Numbered from the stretch's first letter, positions 30,539-42,317 are shown. The stretch: 56,283 bases of DNA from Vulcanisaeta distributa JCM 11213 (GCA_001316125.1 BBCS01000011.1:1-56283); one strand, 5' to 3'. Program-made: numbers and translations. The notes: generated from the sequence alone by a model not told the origin.

Positions 30539-31732
30539 ATGGGTGAGGATAGGGAGGCATACATAGTCTATTTCAAGAGAACAGCATTCTCAAGGGTTAA
30601 GAGGGAGGATCCGAAGTTTGACGTATTCTACGACATAAGTGGGCCAACCCTTATCTCAAAATTGTTTGTTAAGGCTGTGCAGGACCTTGGTATAAAGCCT
30701 GAGCAGATTGACCATGTGATAGTCGGTAATGCATTACAGGGTGGTGATAATTGGAGCATGGGCGGTAGGATACCGGTATTTCTCGCAAAGTTCCCAGTCA
30801 CCATACCTGCCATGGCTGTTGACATGCAGTGCGCCTCTTCATTTGACGCAATCGGTATTGGTACGATGGAAATATGGACTGGACAGGCTGACATAGTCTT
30901 TGCTGGTGGTTATGAGCACATGTCTAGAGTTCCCATGTACAATAATCCGTATATAGTCCCACACCTTGAGCTAGCCACGAATCCTGAGTACGCAATGTAC
31001 GACATGGCCACTGGTTATGTGATGGGGTTAACCGCCGAGAAATTGGCGGCTCTCAAGAAGATAAGTAGGGAGGAGATGGATGGGTGGTCGTATAGGAGCC
31101 ACATGCTCGCTACCAAGGCCTACGAGGAGGGCTACTTCAAGGACGAAATACTCCCAATAGAGGTTGTTAAGGATGGGCAAAAGATTGTGGTTGATAGGGA
31201 CCTTAGCGTTAGGCCGAATACATCGTTAGAGGCCCTGGCTAAGTTACCGCCTGCTTTTAAACCTGGTGGTGTGATAACAGCTGGTAATTCAGCGCCTCTT
31301 AACTCAGGTGCATCGTTGGTGGTCTTAATGTCAGGTAAGATGGTTAAGGAGCTTGGTCTAAAGCCGCTGGCTAGGGTTGTGTCGCTGGGTTGGGCTGCCG
31401 TTGACCCATCGATAATGGGTGAGGGCCCAGTACCAGCATCTAAGAGGGCATTGGCAAAGGCTGGGCTTAAGGTTGAGGATATAGATCTCTGGGAGATAAA
31501 TGAAGCGTTTGCTGTGGTTACGTTAAATGCCATTAAGGAATTGGGAATTGACGAGAATAGAGTGAACGTTAAAGGAGGAGCCATAGCGATTGGTCATCCA
31601 CTCGGTGCGACTGGAGCGAGGTTAGTTGGTACCCTGGCTAGGCAATTACAATTAACTGGTAAGGAGTATGGACTTGCAACGGCATGTGTCGGCGGTGGGC
31701 AGGGCTATGCAATAATAATTCAAAGAGCATAA
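30539..31732 (+). CDS. Thiolase (acetyl-CoA C-acyltransferase family)
   Basis: A 397-residue intact enzyme condensing or cleaving acyl-CoA. Active-site Cys lies in DMQCASSFDA near residue 95, followed by FAGGYEHMSRVPM, WEINEAFAVV, the His motif GAIAIGHPLGATGARL and the second Cys in TACVGGGQGY. Length and motifs fit true thiolases rather than the archaeal SCP2-type acetoacetyl-CoA thiolases. It could act in beta-oxidation, ketone or mevalonate synthesis; no partner genes are adjacent. It is the longest gene here with neither a frame break nor an expanded run; its ATGGGGTTA at 31022 keeps four G. Confidence 0.9.
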   Translation: MGEDREAYIVYFKRTAFSRVKREDPKFDVFYDISGPTLISKLFVKAVQDLGIKPEQIDHVIVGNALQGGDNWSMGGRIPVFLAKFPVTIPAMAVDMQCASSFDAIGIGTMEIWTGQADIVFAGGYEHMSRVPMYNNPYIVPHLELATNPEYAMYDMATGYVMGLTAEKLAALKKISREEMDGWSYRSHMLATKAYEEGYFKDEILPIEVVKDGQKIVVDRDLSVRPNTSLEALAKLPPAFKPGGVITAGNSAPLNSGASLVVLMSGKMVKELGLKPLARVVSLGWAAVDPSIMGEGPVPASKRALAKAGLKVEDIDLWEINEAFAVVTLNAIKELGIDENRVNVKGGAIAIGHPLGATGARLVGTLARQLQLTGKEYGLATACVGGGQGYAIIIQRA

Positions 31733-31825
31733 CTTAAATTTTAAGAAAATATTTAATATATAATCAATTTTAATCTCAGAAATAATCCTCGCCTAAGTAT
31801 TTTAATACGGTAATGACCAAAAACG

Positions 31826-31834
31826 CTTTTAAAG
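31826..31834 (+). promoter_or_regulatory. TATA box of tRNA-Gly
   Basis: CTTTTAAAG ending 22 nt before the tRNA 5' end at 31856. Confidence 0.55.
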
Positions 31835-31855
31835 GAGTAATGAACAAGCTAATCG

Positions 31856-31949
31856 GCGGCCGTAGTCTAGCCTGGTCTAGGATGGCGGCCTTCCGAGCAT
31901 ATGCGTGGATAGCCGCAGAACCCGGGTTCGAATCCCGGCGGCCGCACCA
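31856..31949 (+). tRNA. tRNA-Gly (TCC) with canonical intron
   Basis: Acceptor GCGGCCG pairs with CGGCCGC, discriminator A and encoded CCA. Anticodon stem GCGGC/GCCGC encloses CTTCCG and A when 31896-31910 (15 nt) is removed as an intron after position 37, giving anticodon TCC. T arm is CCGGG-TTCGAAT-CCCGG. All helices pair correctly, in contrast to the tRNA-Thr with its over-long G run; this tRNA has no run of four G or C. The exact intron edges are inferred from the need for a seven-base loop. Confidence 0.92.
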
Positions 31950-32255
31950 ATCGGTTCATTTATGGCAATATGAGTTCCATGTGCTTATAATCATAAGTAC
32001 AATGAATGAGATGGCATGAAAGTACCCTCTTTTCCTTGCCTTTCACGATGTTTCCCTTATGCCTTAAATTACCTTGGTATTTCTGGTGTTTATTACGATA
32101 ATTATACTAAATTAACTCCTAGATATCTCTAGGATGATGCAACGAATACTAACCTTAATGAGGACATTCATGTTAATGAATGAGGGATTCAAGGCTTTGT
32201 GAAAAGTGACCTAAAGCTAAAATATTGCTGAACATAGGTATTAAAGGTAATATCT
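31950..32255 (+). other. Non-coding stretch, nothing recognised
   Basis: About 300 nt between tRNA-Gly and the SixA-like gene. No frame looks coding. A near C-box (GATGATG) at 32132 lacks a matching D box, so I do not call a guide RNA. Confidence 0.45.
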
Positions 32256-32720
32256 ATGGTTAGCCTATACTTAATTCAGCATGGTAAGGCATTTGATGAG
32301 AGGGTTGACCCAGAAAGGAGATTAACTCCAGAGGGTATTTCTGAAACAGAAAGGATTGCCAAATATCTTAATAGTGTTGGTATTACCGTTGCTGAGATTG
32401 TCCATAGTGGTAAGGCTAGGGCTAAGCAAACAGCGGAGATCCTTGCTAAGTACTTGGGTGTTAGTAACATTAGAGAGGTCGACAGTTTAAACCCCCCCAA
32501 TGATGATCCTAGAATATGGTTTGAGAGAATTTTGAGGCTTGATCATGACTTAATGATTGTTGGTCACCTACCTCATCTTAGTCGTTTGACCTCATTGCTA
32601 ATTACGGGTAATCCCGACATTAAGATCGTCGAGTTTAGGTACTCTGGCGTATTAAGGCTTAGTAAGGCTGAAAGTAATTGGGTCATTAATTGGTTCATTA
32701 CACCAGACCTAGTGCGTTAG
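32256..32720 (+). CDS. SixA-like phosphohistidine phosphatase (histidine phosphatase superfamily)
   Basis: A 154-residue intact protein. YLIQHGKAF carries the RHG-type catalytic His (here QHG), followed by LTPEGISETERIAKYL, IVHSGKARAKQTAEIL and the second catalytic His in LMIVGHLPHLSRLTSLL. Lys/Arg after RAKQT matches SixA. The first Arg of RHG is replaced by Gln, as seen in some archaeal members. C7 at 32492 writes NPPNDDP where NPNDDP is likely. It likely removes phosphate from protein or small-molecule substrates; the true substrate is unknown. Ends overlapping the convergent DUF1922 gene by 4 nt. Confidence 0.8.
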   Translation: MVSLYLIQHGKAFDERVDPERRLTPEGISETERIAKYLNSVGITVAEIVHSGKARAKQTAEILAKYLGVSNIREVDSLNPPNDDPRIWFERILRLDHDLMIVGHLPHLSRLTSLLITGNPDIKIVEFRYSGVLRLSKAESNWVINWFITPDLVR

Positions 32721-32914
32721 GGTCTCCTTAATTCCCTGGGCGTCTTTAGCTTTAAAATAATCTCCCTGGCCTCCTTACCGTTTTTAGCCCGTGCAATTAT
32801 TGATGCTTCCTCAATGCGCATTACATAGCCGCAATATGGACATTGATGAGTCTTAGCCGTATCACGGACAATGGAGTAATTCCCACACTTTGGGCATGCA
32901 ATGATTAAATACAT
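32717..32914 (-). CDS. DUF1922 zinc-ribbon protein
   Basis: A 65-residue protein. MYLIIACPKCGNYSIVRD and THQCPYCGYVMRI supply four Cys of a zinc ribbon, then a charged helix rich in Lys and Arg. DUF1922 proteins are small archaeal zinc-binding proteins of unknown role, possibly nucleic-acid linked. Intact, no long run. Confidence 0.75.
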   Translation of the reverse strand: MYLIIACPKCGNYSIVRDTAKTHQCPYCGYVMRIEEASIIARAKNGKEAREIILKLKTPRELRRP

Positions 32915-33077
32915 GTTCGTTGAGTATTAAATGAATAGATTTGGAAATAAATTGCTTTTTGGCTTCAGAATTTAACAGCTGAGGTGAGTGAAAGCAATAT
33001 ATATTCCCTTCACTTAGGTTCGTGTTAACTTATTTTGTCCGCTGCCCCCCCTAATAAAAGTAATTTAAATTTCCTGT

Positions 33078-36000
33078 GTGCAATTAAGTACTGAAGCAAT
33101 AAGTAAGGTGGTTGGAATAAAGATCTTAAAGAGGAATGGAAATACAGAGGACTTCTCAAGAGATAAGCTAGTCCGCTCTCTAAAACTTGCGGGCGTTCCA
33201 GATCCCGACCTTGTAATTAATGCCCTTGATCTCAAGGCTCTGTATCAAGTAGTGAGTTGTCGGATAAAGTTCAATTAATCATGCTGAACATGGTGACTGA
33301 TGACCTTAAGTGGCATGATGCAGCTAGGAATTACCTATTATGGAGTGTGTATAAGCAGGTATGGGGGTAAGGATGTCGTTAAGGCAATTGACGAGGGTAG
33401 GGTTAAGTTCGAGGATGCGTATAGAGAAGGCTTCAAAGTGTGGTTTAGGACTGGGCTTGAGCTTAGGATTTGGGATTCAGAGATGAGCGCTTGGTATGCT
33501 CAACATATTGATGAGTTGGCTAAGTACCTCGACCCGAGTAGGGATTTACTGCTCACCTACAATGGCGTCAGGACGTTAATGAGTAGGTACTTACTCAAGA
33601 GACTTGATGGCTCGTTTTTCGAGGCGCCCCCCCAGTACCTGTGGATGAGGACTGCGATGGGTGTAGCCTACGCAGAGCTTAGGTATGGTGGTGACCCAAT
33701 AACGTGGACGAGGAGGTTCTACGACTTAATGAGCCAGTTAAGGTTCATGCCCAACTCACCAACGCTCTACAACGCAATGACAAGACTTGGACAACTCTCT
33801 GCATGTTTCGTAGTACCCATTGACGACTGCCTATCCAGGGAGAGTGATACGAATAGGGAGGATCCAGAGTGCAACTTTGGCATAATGGACGCCCTAAGAC
33901 TCGCTGCATTGATTTTCCAGTCAGGTGGTGGCGTTGGTTATAACTTCGGTAAGTTAAGGCCTGAGGGTGACATTGTGAGGAGCACCACCGGGATAGCCTC
34001 TGGGCCACTTAGCTTCATGAAGCTTTTTGATACGTTGGTGGACACCATTAAGCAGGGTGGTAAGAGGCGTGGTGCCCAAATGGGCATGCTCTTCTGGTGG
34101 CACCCCCCCGACATTGAGAAGTTCATTACCTCGAAGAGTGGTGAGCTTAAGGACATTCAGTTGCAGAACTTCAACATAAGCGTCACAATTGATGACTACT
34201 TCATGCAGAAGGCGTTGAAGGGTGAGGACATTTACCTGATAAACCCAAGGGAGTGCCCATGCCTATATAAGACCTGGGGGGGTGAGGAGTTCGTTAAGTG
34301 TTATGAGGGCTGTGTGGAGGCTATAAAGGCTGGTAAAGTAAGGATTTGGAGGAGGGTAAACGCTAAGGAGCTTTGGGATAAGATCGTTAAGTCCGCGTGG
34401 GACAGCGGCGACCCAGGCCTGTGGAATAGGGACCTAGCTAACTACATAAATAATGAGAAACTACCTGGTGAGGTCATAAATGCCACAAACCCATGTGTTA
34501 CTGGCGATACGAGGATATTGACTAAGTATGGATACTTAAAGATTGGAGAGCTCGTTAAGAAGGGTATTAAGGAGACCGAACTGGTGGTGCCTGGCTACGC
34601 AATACTAATTCACGCAGTGCCGAGCCATGACCATAGAGAAGTAAGAGTCAGCGCGCCTGTTGTTGTAAGGTCTAAGGTGTTCAGCCAAGGTATTAAACCA
34701 GTATATAAAGTGGTCACTAAGGAGGGCTACGAATTAAAGGCGACTCCAGATCATAGGTTAATTGTTGCGACTAAGGAGCCATGTGAGGAATGCGAAGATA
34801 CACCGCTAGATGTGCAACAAATGATTAGGTTATCGTTAGGCGAAAAAGCATACGATTACTGGATTGTTTGGAAGAGAGTCGATCAGCTAAAGCCCGGCGA
34901 CTTAATATACATGTCTAGAATGGACATCGATAATCTCAGTAAGGAGTTTGGCAGTGGTAGTATAGGTGAAGATATCGCTTTCTTATTAGGTTGGTTAGTT
35001 GGTGATGGGTTCTTACATGAGAATGAGAAGAATGGGTATATCGCGTGGTATTTTAACGCACAGAAGGAGGAGGGTATTGCACAAATGGTTATTGATATTC
35101 TGAGGAACAGATTCCCACATGCAATAATTCATGTTTACTATGAGGGAAATGAGATAAAGGTTATGGCTACGTCGAAGGATGTGCGAACATACTTTAAGAG
35201 AATAGCGCCTGAATTAGTAAATGCGGACTCCACAAAGAGGGTCATACCAGAAATAGTCTATACGTTAAAGCCAAGCGAGATTAAGGCATTCCTTAGGGGG
35301 GGCTTATTCACGGCGGATGGTACCGTGGATGTCGATTCAGCGATAAGATTAGCTTCAGTATCCCTGAGATTACTTAAACAGGTTCAGGAGTTACTGCTTC
35401 TATTTGGCATAATGTCCACGGTATATGAAGATAGAGCTAGGAGTGAAATGACGAGGGCTGAACATAACTTTATATACATAACTAGGTCTGGCGATGTTAG
35501 ATTTTACAAGTCAAATACTTATCATGAACTGGTAATTAGGAATTATAGCAGGAAGCTATTCATGGATAAGATAGGGTTTGCTGACCCGGCTAAAAATGCT
35601 AAGGTTTCCCTTAAGAAGGTTAAGGTAGACTCACCTCTAGTAACTGTTAAGAAAGTGGAGTACATAGGTGAGGAGGAGGTTTTCGATACCACAGTACCTG
35701 GTTATCACTACTACGTAGCTGGTGGATTTGTAAGCCATAACTGCTCAGAGGAGTCGCTTTATGATTTTGAGAGTTGTAACCTTGGTAGTATTAACTTGGT
35801 GAAGTATGTTCATGAGGGTAGGATTGATTGGGACTCCCTGGCTAGGGATGTTCAGTTGGCGGTTAGGTTCCTCGATGATGTTATTGATGTCAATAAGCTA
35901 CCGCATGAGAGACTTAGGAAGAGGGTCCTTGAGACAAGGAGAATCGGCCTTGGCGCCAACGGCCTTGCCGATACCCTAATAGCCCTTGGTCTTAGGTACG

Positions 36001-37028
36001 ACTCACCACAGGCACTGGCGGTCTCTAATGAATTGGCTAGTTTCATAGCTAGGATGGCTGTTAGGGCCAGTATTGAGTTGGCTAAGGAGAAAGGTGTCTA
36101 CCCAGCGTATAAGCATAGTGATTGGGCTGAGGGCGTACTACCGTGGACAAAGCACAGGGAGAGACTTGAGAAGTTCTCCAGCACCATTGATAAGGAGGCG
36201 GTTGATGAGTACATGAAGACCCTCGACGTGGGCTATGGCGATCCAAAGGTTAAGGCTATCATTGACGGCTCAACAGCGGTACTTAAGGGGTACAGGGCGT
36301 TGGACAGTGATTTATCGATAGATGTTAGTACGATAGGTATTAGGAATGGTTCCATAATGAGCATAGCCCCCCCTGAGGCTCTAGGAGCCTTATTGCTGGC
36401 GTTAACTCAAGTATTGAGCCCCCCCTCTTCGCGATTGCCTACATCAGGAACTTATCAATTGGAAGGCTCATTGAGTATAACTACACAGCGCTTAGGCTGC
36501 TTATGCAGACGAAGACGCTAGATAAATCAACGAGGAGGTTTGTCGAGGAGTACGGAATATTGCCAAGGGACCACCCATTAGCTGACTTGCTTAGGACGGC
36601 TCATGAGATTCACTGGAAGTGGCACGTGTACATGCAGGTGACCTGGCTAGGTGGAATGACTCAGGCGTTAGTAAGACTATAAACATGCCGAGTAATACGC
36701 CCATGGAAGACGTTGAGCAAGCCTATAGGCTGGCCTGGCTACTCAATGCCTTCGGAATAACGGTGTATAGGGATAAGAGTAAGTCTGTGCAGGTGATATA
36801 CACGGGCGTTAAGGGTGCTGAGGCTAAGCCACAATTGAGGTTAAGGAGGATAAAATTGAGACAAAGCCCAAGGTAGAGACAAAGGTCAGCTACACATCAT
36901 TGTCAGCGCTTAAGGATAAGCTTGTTAGGATTAAGAGTAATGGCGGTGAGAGTATTGAGGAGGAGATGCAGGAGGAGCTTGGGGGGGAGACTGACGATCC
37001 ATACTGCAAGACTGGATCATGCGGTTAA
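33078..37028 (+). pseudogene. Adenosylcobalamin-dependent (class II) ribonucleotide reductase with intein (frameshifted)
   Basis: Makes deoxyribonucleotides. N-terminal ATP-cone (KILKRNGNTEDFSRDKLV), then MPNSPTLYNA, GQLSACFVVPIDDC, HP(P)DIEKF, DSGDPGLWNRD, the active-site Cys region split by an intein (NATNP|CSEE), YDFESCNLGSINL, RRIGLGANGLAD and a C-terminal redox Cys pair near the end (YCKTGSCG). Frame breaks: around 33265, G5 at 33362-33366 (four fits), 36385-36405 (three bases missing in GAGGGCTCTATAGG), near 36640 and 36850. C7 runs at 33627, 34103, 36367 and 36419 add Pro, one of them in the invariant HPDI. Without the intein the enzyme would be about 900 residues. Confidence 0.88.
34494..35741 (+). 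mobile_element. Intein with LAGLIDADG homing endonuclease
   Basis: A 416-residue protein-splicing element. It starts with Cys (CVTGDTRILT, block A), has a B block ATPDHRLIV, two LAGLIDADG motifs (LLGWLVGDGFL and FLRG-LFTADGTV), block F (VFDTTVPGYHYYVAG) and ends HN before the +1 Cys of the host. It sits at the catalytic-site NPC motif, a known hot spot for ribonucleotide-reductase inteins. All splicing residues are present, so it should be active. G7 at 35296-35302 writes RGGLF where RGLF is usual for the second endonuclease motif. The frame is open throughout. Confidence 0.92.
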
Positions 37029-37037
37029 GTCATAAAA

Positions 37038-40000
37038 TTAAGTTATAACGTTCTCCTTAAGTATACCCTTACTTACTGCCTCATTAAATAACTCATTAAG
37101 CACATCCATGTAATCCCTCTCACCAACTTCAACATCATCCATGTGCCTCTCAACAATCCTAGTTCTCTCCTCACTAACTAAGTCACTAAACTCCTTATTC
37201 TCCTCAGTTAGGAACTTATAGACCTGGCGACCAAGGTTCGTGGGCACCACATACCTAGTCCTCCTACCAACGACCAACGCATAGCGCCTCTTCAGTATTA
37301 CATCAACAATCTTCGCATAAGTACTTGGTCTGCCAATACCCCCCCTCTCCTTCATCATAGCAATTATATCACCCTCCCTAAGCGGTGGTGTCCTACTCAC
37401 CTTCTTAATATAATCAATACTGGTTATCCCATACTCACCAGGCATAAGCTCCTGGTACTCCCTACCCTCAATGTAGCCCCAAACCTTCGTGAATCCAGGC
37501 TCCAATATCTTAGAAATCCTCTCCACCTCCTCCTCATGAACATTAGCACCATTAAGGTAGATACTTATCCTCAACTTCTCCTTCAAAACCCTGGCACTCC
37601 TCATTTGGCTCGCATGAACCTCCTAAATATTAAATCATAGACCTTAAGGTGGTTCGCCGTAACCCTAATAGCCAGCTGAAGCAAACCTGTGTTAATTAGG
37701 TTCCTTAGGTCATCACTATCGATGGGCCTTGTCGGCCTTATACACTCATGAGCCCCCCCAATCTCCTTGCCGCCCCCCCAGGCCCTGCCCACGAAATAAT
37801 CAGCCCCCCCAACCCTCTCGCTTATGTACTCCTTAGCAATGCCAATGCCCACCGTTGATACCCTGGTACTATCCGTCCTATGATACGTTATAAGTCCCGA
37901 CTCAAATAATTCCTGGACAATAGCCATCGTTTGCTCAACACTTAAACCGAGTATGTTTGCTGAGTCCCTAAGTAAGGCGTCTGTTGTGTATGGTGGTGCT
38001 GGATTCAATTCCTCCTCTTCCTCACCCACCTTAGTTACTCTAACCTTAACCTCAACGTCCGTTGATTTATTCCTATGCATCGCCTTTAGGGCTTTTATCA
38101 ATTCCTCCTTATCCGGCGGTATGTTCAACCTTACCTTTACACCATTACTCAAAGTCATGGTTACTGAGTATACCTTATCCCTCCTACTCTCGTCATACCT
38201 CTCTATTATCCAACCAAGGACTGGAGTCTGAACCCTACCAGCTGATAGAGTCCTTCTACCGAACTTCTCCTGAACAATCTGGCTAAGCCCAAACCCAATC
38301 CACCTATCCTCAATCCTCCTCACCAATTGAGCACCCACCATGCTAAGCTTATGGCCCTTGGATTTGTGATCGCGTCAATAATAGCCTTCTTAGTAACCTC
38401 ATGAAACTCAATCCTAACGATATTGCTCACATAGGGTCTCAGCATCATATAAACATCCCAAGCAATCTTCTCACCCTCAGCATCCGGGTCCGTACCAATC
38501 ATTACCTGGTCAACCTCTGTGGCTATATCCCTTATCGCATTTACTATGTCCATGGCATCAACAAGCTTAACGCCATGGATCTTACAAACATCCACATCCT
38601 CGGTATACGTCTCACCACCAACGGGGGGGCACCTCTTTATTGTTCCATAGATCGGTACGAAATTATTACCGGTCTTAAGTATCCCATAGTAATCAATAAT
38701 CTTCCCCCCCACCCTTAAAGCCGGCGCGAGTTCCTTTACATCGGCCGGGCCTGCCGGTATTAAATCCCACATGTGGCCCTTAGTAGCCGTTATTAATAGG
38801 TATAGGTTGCCCAGGGTAGCTTCATAGATTATTAAAGGACCAACCTCCCTCCTGGTGGGTACTCCAAAGAAGCTTGCTATTGTCCTAGCCTTGGTCGGTG
38901 ATTCAACAATTACGAATGCAGTCCTTAACGGGTCCTTCTCAAGGAATTGATTAGGTATCTTCCCAAGCATTATATTCCTTATCAATTCCCTCTCACTCCT
39001 GATACTTTTCATTAAATCATCTATGTTAACCTCATTAATGTCCTGGATCTTAACATCCTCAAGCCTATACCTTAAATTCCTAATTAAACCATTGAACACC
39101 TTCTCATTATCCACTATAAGCACTGATAAGCCTGGGAGACACCACCAACGTAAAGCCTTGATGTCCTACCACTACCCTGGATATATGTCGTCACGTCAGG
39201 TATGATCACGTAGAGTTCACCACCCTATACTCAAGGCCAACCTCGTTGGACTGCTCTATCGCCTTTCTAATATTGGGATCAATTAATAACTTGTTCACTA
39301 AGTCTACGGCCTCCTTAATCACGTCAGCCGCGTACTTATCAAATCCACTCAATTCCTTATTCTCCTCAATAGCCCTTAACAAGTTACTTATTTGCTCTTG
39401 ATTTAGTGCCGTTAAGTTCCTAAGTCTCGCAACGACCCTATCAATGTCATTTCTCAGGTATTGGGGGGGGACGACATTCCTAATGGTAAATAGAAACATT
39501 AAGTACCTTATTGGTGTGAACTCTTCAAGCCTTAACCTAAACCTCATGCGTGGAACGCCCACGAAGACCACGTATGCAATCCTCTGTGGCAGGTCAATAC
39601 CCCTGACTAAGGATGACCTAGATGTGGCGAGCCCAATCAATACATCAATCTTTCCCTCCACAAAGTCATTAAGTAATGACTTACTTGGCTTTAGGTAGGA
39701 TGCAGCCTTAACGCCATTGTTGTTTAATGCCTCAAGTAATTCATTAACAATGTCCCTAAGGTCTGGTGGTACGTAGACTATCCCACCACCACCCAATCTC
39801 CTTACTATGTCAACCGCCGTACTTATTAGGGAATCCTTGGGCCTTACGTATACATCAACCACGTTTCTTAATCCCTCAGCCCTACCGCCAGTCTCAAAGC
39901 CAAGGAACTCCCTGAATAGGAATAGCCTAGCCGTCCTCCTCATCCTCGTTAATGCGCCCGAGGCTATTAGTATGCCAATGTTATTGTTCTTTATGTAATT

Positions 40001-40849
40001 GGTCAGTTCTGCATTCAGTTTCTTAATATCCTCCCTAAGCTTATTGATTTCCTCCTCACTTGCCCTAAACCTAATGGCTTTCCTAAGCTTTTTCATTAAA
40101 TCAACCACCGTTAGAGCCTTACGGAGAGCCTCCTCATTAATACCAAGTAATAGTAATAGCCTATCAATGTTCTTGCTTGACGCCTTAAGGACGCTATCAA
40201 CGTCGTCGACGAAAATTAACGAAAACCTATACTTACTAAGTAGGTCCATGTGCCTTGGCAGGAAGGCATTGGTTACTATTAATATGTCGAAGTTGCCATC
40301 CTCAATGGTCTTCATAGCCTCGGTCAACTCCTGCTTGGAAAGTATTGAGGATGCCATGACAATCCTAACATTAGCGCCAATCTTATTCACATAATCACTT
40401 AATCTTCTATGAACATCATAGGCTAAGGTTGATGTTGGAACGACAATTAACACTCTTCCTCTCCTCTTTAGAACCACGTACAACGATGCAATCATGCCAA
40501 ATGTAGTCTTCCCACTACCCGTTGGCGCAACTATCGCAAAGCTCTTACCCTTAATAATCCTCCTGGCCCATAACCTCTGGGCACCCCACATATTAGTTCC
40601 AATTGTTTTCCTGAACATGTTTGCGAACTCGTTATACTCATTAACAAGGTTTGCCAACGACCTTAACCTATTTATAGTACCAAGCTTTTCTAACATGTTC
40701 AGCACCTCAATGGTGCTTGCAACCTTCTTTGGCACGTCAGGTAGGCATCTATGGCATGGTAATCCAGAGGCAAGCCTATCCGATGTTATGTCCCCCCCTC
40801 CACAGTTTGGGCATGCTCTTCGGTATATTACTAATGGTTGTTTCTCCAT
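37038..40849 (-). pseudogene. rgy: Reverse gyrase (frameshifted)
   Basis: Hyperthermophile hallmark that introduces positive supercoils. About 1250 residues joined. The N-terminal helicase module has a zinc finger (CPNCGGGD...CHRC), Walker A APTGSGKTTFGM, VVPTSTLAY, VDDVDSVLK and SGRTSRL. The topoisomerase I module has FVIVESPTKARTIASFFG (Toprim), IGTDPDAEGEKIAWD, a second Cys-rich finger, LSAGRVQTPVLGW and the catalytic Tyr region LITYHRTDSTRVS. Breaks: near 39215, 39140 (lost G in CAGGGC), 38335 and 37602. Eight or more seven/eight-base runs add Gly or Pro (for example RGGIGRPST at 37339). It abuts the ribonucleotide reductase gene tail to tail. Confidence 0.93.
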
Positions 40850-40961
40850 TTAATTCTTCATCACATTAATTAAACCCCCCCTTAATAAATATTCGTCGCC
40901 AACGCGAAATCTTAATTGTTAGTATTAAATATTGATATTACATTGGTATTGCTTGAGTAGT

Positions 40962-41504
40962 ATGTCGGTTAATACGGGAGGCATTCAGGACTATGTGCGT
41001 TACGTATACATAATGTCGCTAGTGTCTGCCCTAGCCATGGCTATCGCTGTGGATTACGTACTTACCGAGTTGTGGATTTACGGTACTGCGGACTTAACAA
41101 TACTTGTAATAACGCCTGTGTTTATGTTTATGCTCTCGATGCTTATTATCTCATCAATAACTATGATTAAGCAATTAAGGGGGGGTAGCTTCGGCAGGTT
41201 ATCGTCTAAGGCTAAGGCGCTTATGATTACGTACATCACATTCTTCATGATAGCATTGATATACTTCACTTACATATCAATAATTCATTATGCAGGTTTA
41301 GGGCTTACGATTTCAGATCCACAGTTAGCTGGTGATCATTACCTCGGCTTTGGGCTTGCACTTTACGACGCGGGTTTGTTAACTACTTCGTGGCAACTCG
41401 TTGAGGATTTATTAAACAATAAGTTATCATCATTGTATAAGTTCTTTATTATGATGTTTAAGTCTCATTCGAACGATGACGATGATACAATCATTATCAA
41501 GTAA
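40962..41504 (+). CDS. Small integral membrane protein, unknown
   Basis: A 180-residue protein with three to four hydrophobic helices (VYIMSLVSALAMAIAV, ILVITPVFMFMLSMLI, ITFFMIALIYFTYIS) and an acidic C-terminal tail (NDDDDT). No family recognised. ATG at 40962 is preferred over a TTG/ATT further upstream. G7 at 41179-41185 adds a Gly in a cytosolic loop. It is divergent from reverse gyrase. Confidence 0.6.
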   Translation: MSVNTGGIQDYVRYVYIMSLVSALAMAIAVDYVLTELWIYGTADLTILVITPVFMFMLSMLIISSITMIKQLRGGSFGRLSSKAKALMITYITFFMIALIYFTYISIIHYAGLGLTISDPQLAGDHYLGFGLALYDAGLLTTSWQLVEDLLNNKLSSLYKFFIMMFKSHSNDDDDTIIIK

Positions 41505-41577
41505 AAATCCCAAGTCGGTATTACGTGGGTTACGGAATAGCATGATTTTAAAAATAGGTACTGTGAAAAACTAACGT

Positions 41578-41913
41578 ATGCGCGTTGCTGGTTTAGTGGC
41601 TGATTTACTCATGAGGACTTGTAACGCGAGCTCTGTGGAGAGGCAGTCATTTATTGATGGGTCTAGGTACATGATTCGATTTAGTGATAATCATAATATG
41701 GAGGTTCACCTGGTGGATAAGGGTGAAAGGCTTTTTGCTGAGTTCTGGGTCAATACTTATGCAACACCCCTAATGATAATTGAGTACGTGTACACAGACA
41801 TAAAGCCATCAAGTATTTGCGAGGAGATTTGTGAACTAATACGCATAATTAATGAATCGTTGATGAAGTCAGATGAAAAGGGTAATAGAAACCAAGTCGT
41901 TCAACCTAAGTAG
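41578..41913 (+). CDS. Unknown protein, 111 residues
   Basis: Alpha/beta protein without long runs: RVAGLVADLLMRTC, MEVHLVDKGERLFAEFWV, then a helix with ICEEICELIRIINESL. A TATA-like TTTAAAAATAG lies about 25 nt upstream. No family recognised. It overlaps the 3' end of the next gene on the other strand by 13 nt. Confidence 0.5.
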   Translation: MRVAGLVADLLMRTCNASSVERQSFIDGSRYMIRFSDNHNMEVHLVDKGERLFAEFWVNTYATPLMIIEYVYTDIKPSSICEEICELIRIINESLMKSDEKGNRNQVVQPK

Positions 41914-42245
41914 TCAAGTATCCCGCCCTTCCTACCTGTGGTTGTAACCTCCGTACCAGGTGATAAGTCATTAACTAATATCCTTACTAAGTCATTCCAA
42001 GCGAGCGTATTCCTAATTGCCCAATCAATTAATTCCTGGGTATGGTTACTTAGTATTGAAAGGAACTTCTGCCAATTAATGCCTATCCTAGCTAATTCCC
42101 TGCCCCAATGGTCCCATAAATACCTCGCGACCTCATTACCAAACCATACGGAGAAGGAGTCACAACCAGGCCCCGTGCATACACTCCTTCTCTTAACTAT
42201 CCTATCCTTAATGTCCCTGGGCTCGGGTGGTATCGGGAGTGTCAT
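41901..42245 (-). CDS. Unknown protein, 114 residues
   Basis: Intact ORF on the minus strand. It begins MTLPIPPEPRDIKDRIVKRRS and has a CTGPGCDSFSVWFG element with two Cys, followed by amphipathic helices (VARYLWDHWGRELARIG). No recognised family; codon use resembles neighbours. It is downstream of rio1 on the same strand. Confidence 0.5.
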   Translation of the reverse strand: MTLPIPPEPRDIKDRIVKRRSVCTGPGCDSFSVWFGNEVARYLWDHWGRELARIGINWQKFLSILSNHTQELIDWAIRNTLAWNDLVRILVNDLSPGTEVTTTGRKGGILDYLG

Positions 42246-42317
42246 TAATACCTAATACTACGTTAGAAATGAGCATTATATTAAGCTACTGCCTAGGTAT
42301 TACGGTTCAAGCTCCGT

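Noticed and set aside
32125..32180. Possible C/D-box guide RNA
   Set aside because: C-box-like GATGATG is imperfect and no D box or D'/C' pair at proper spacing is seen.
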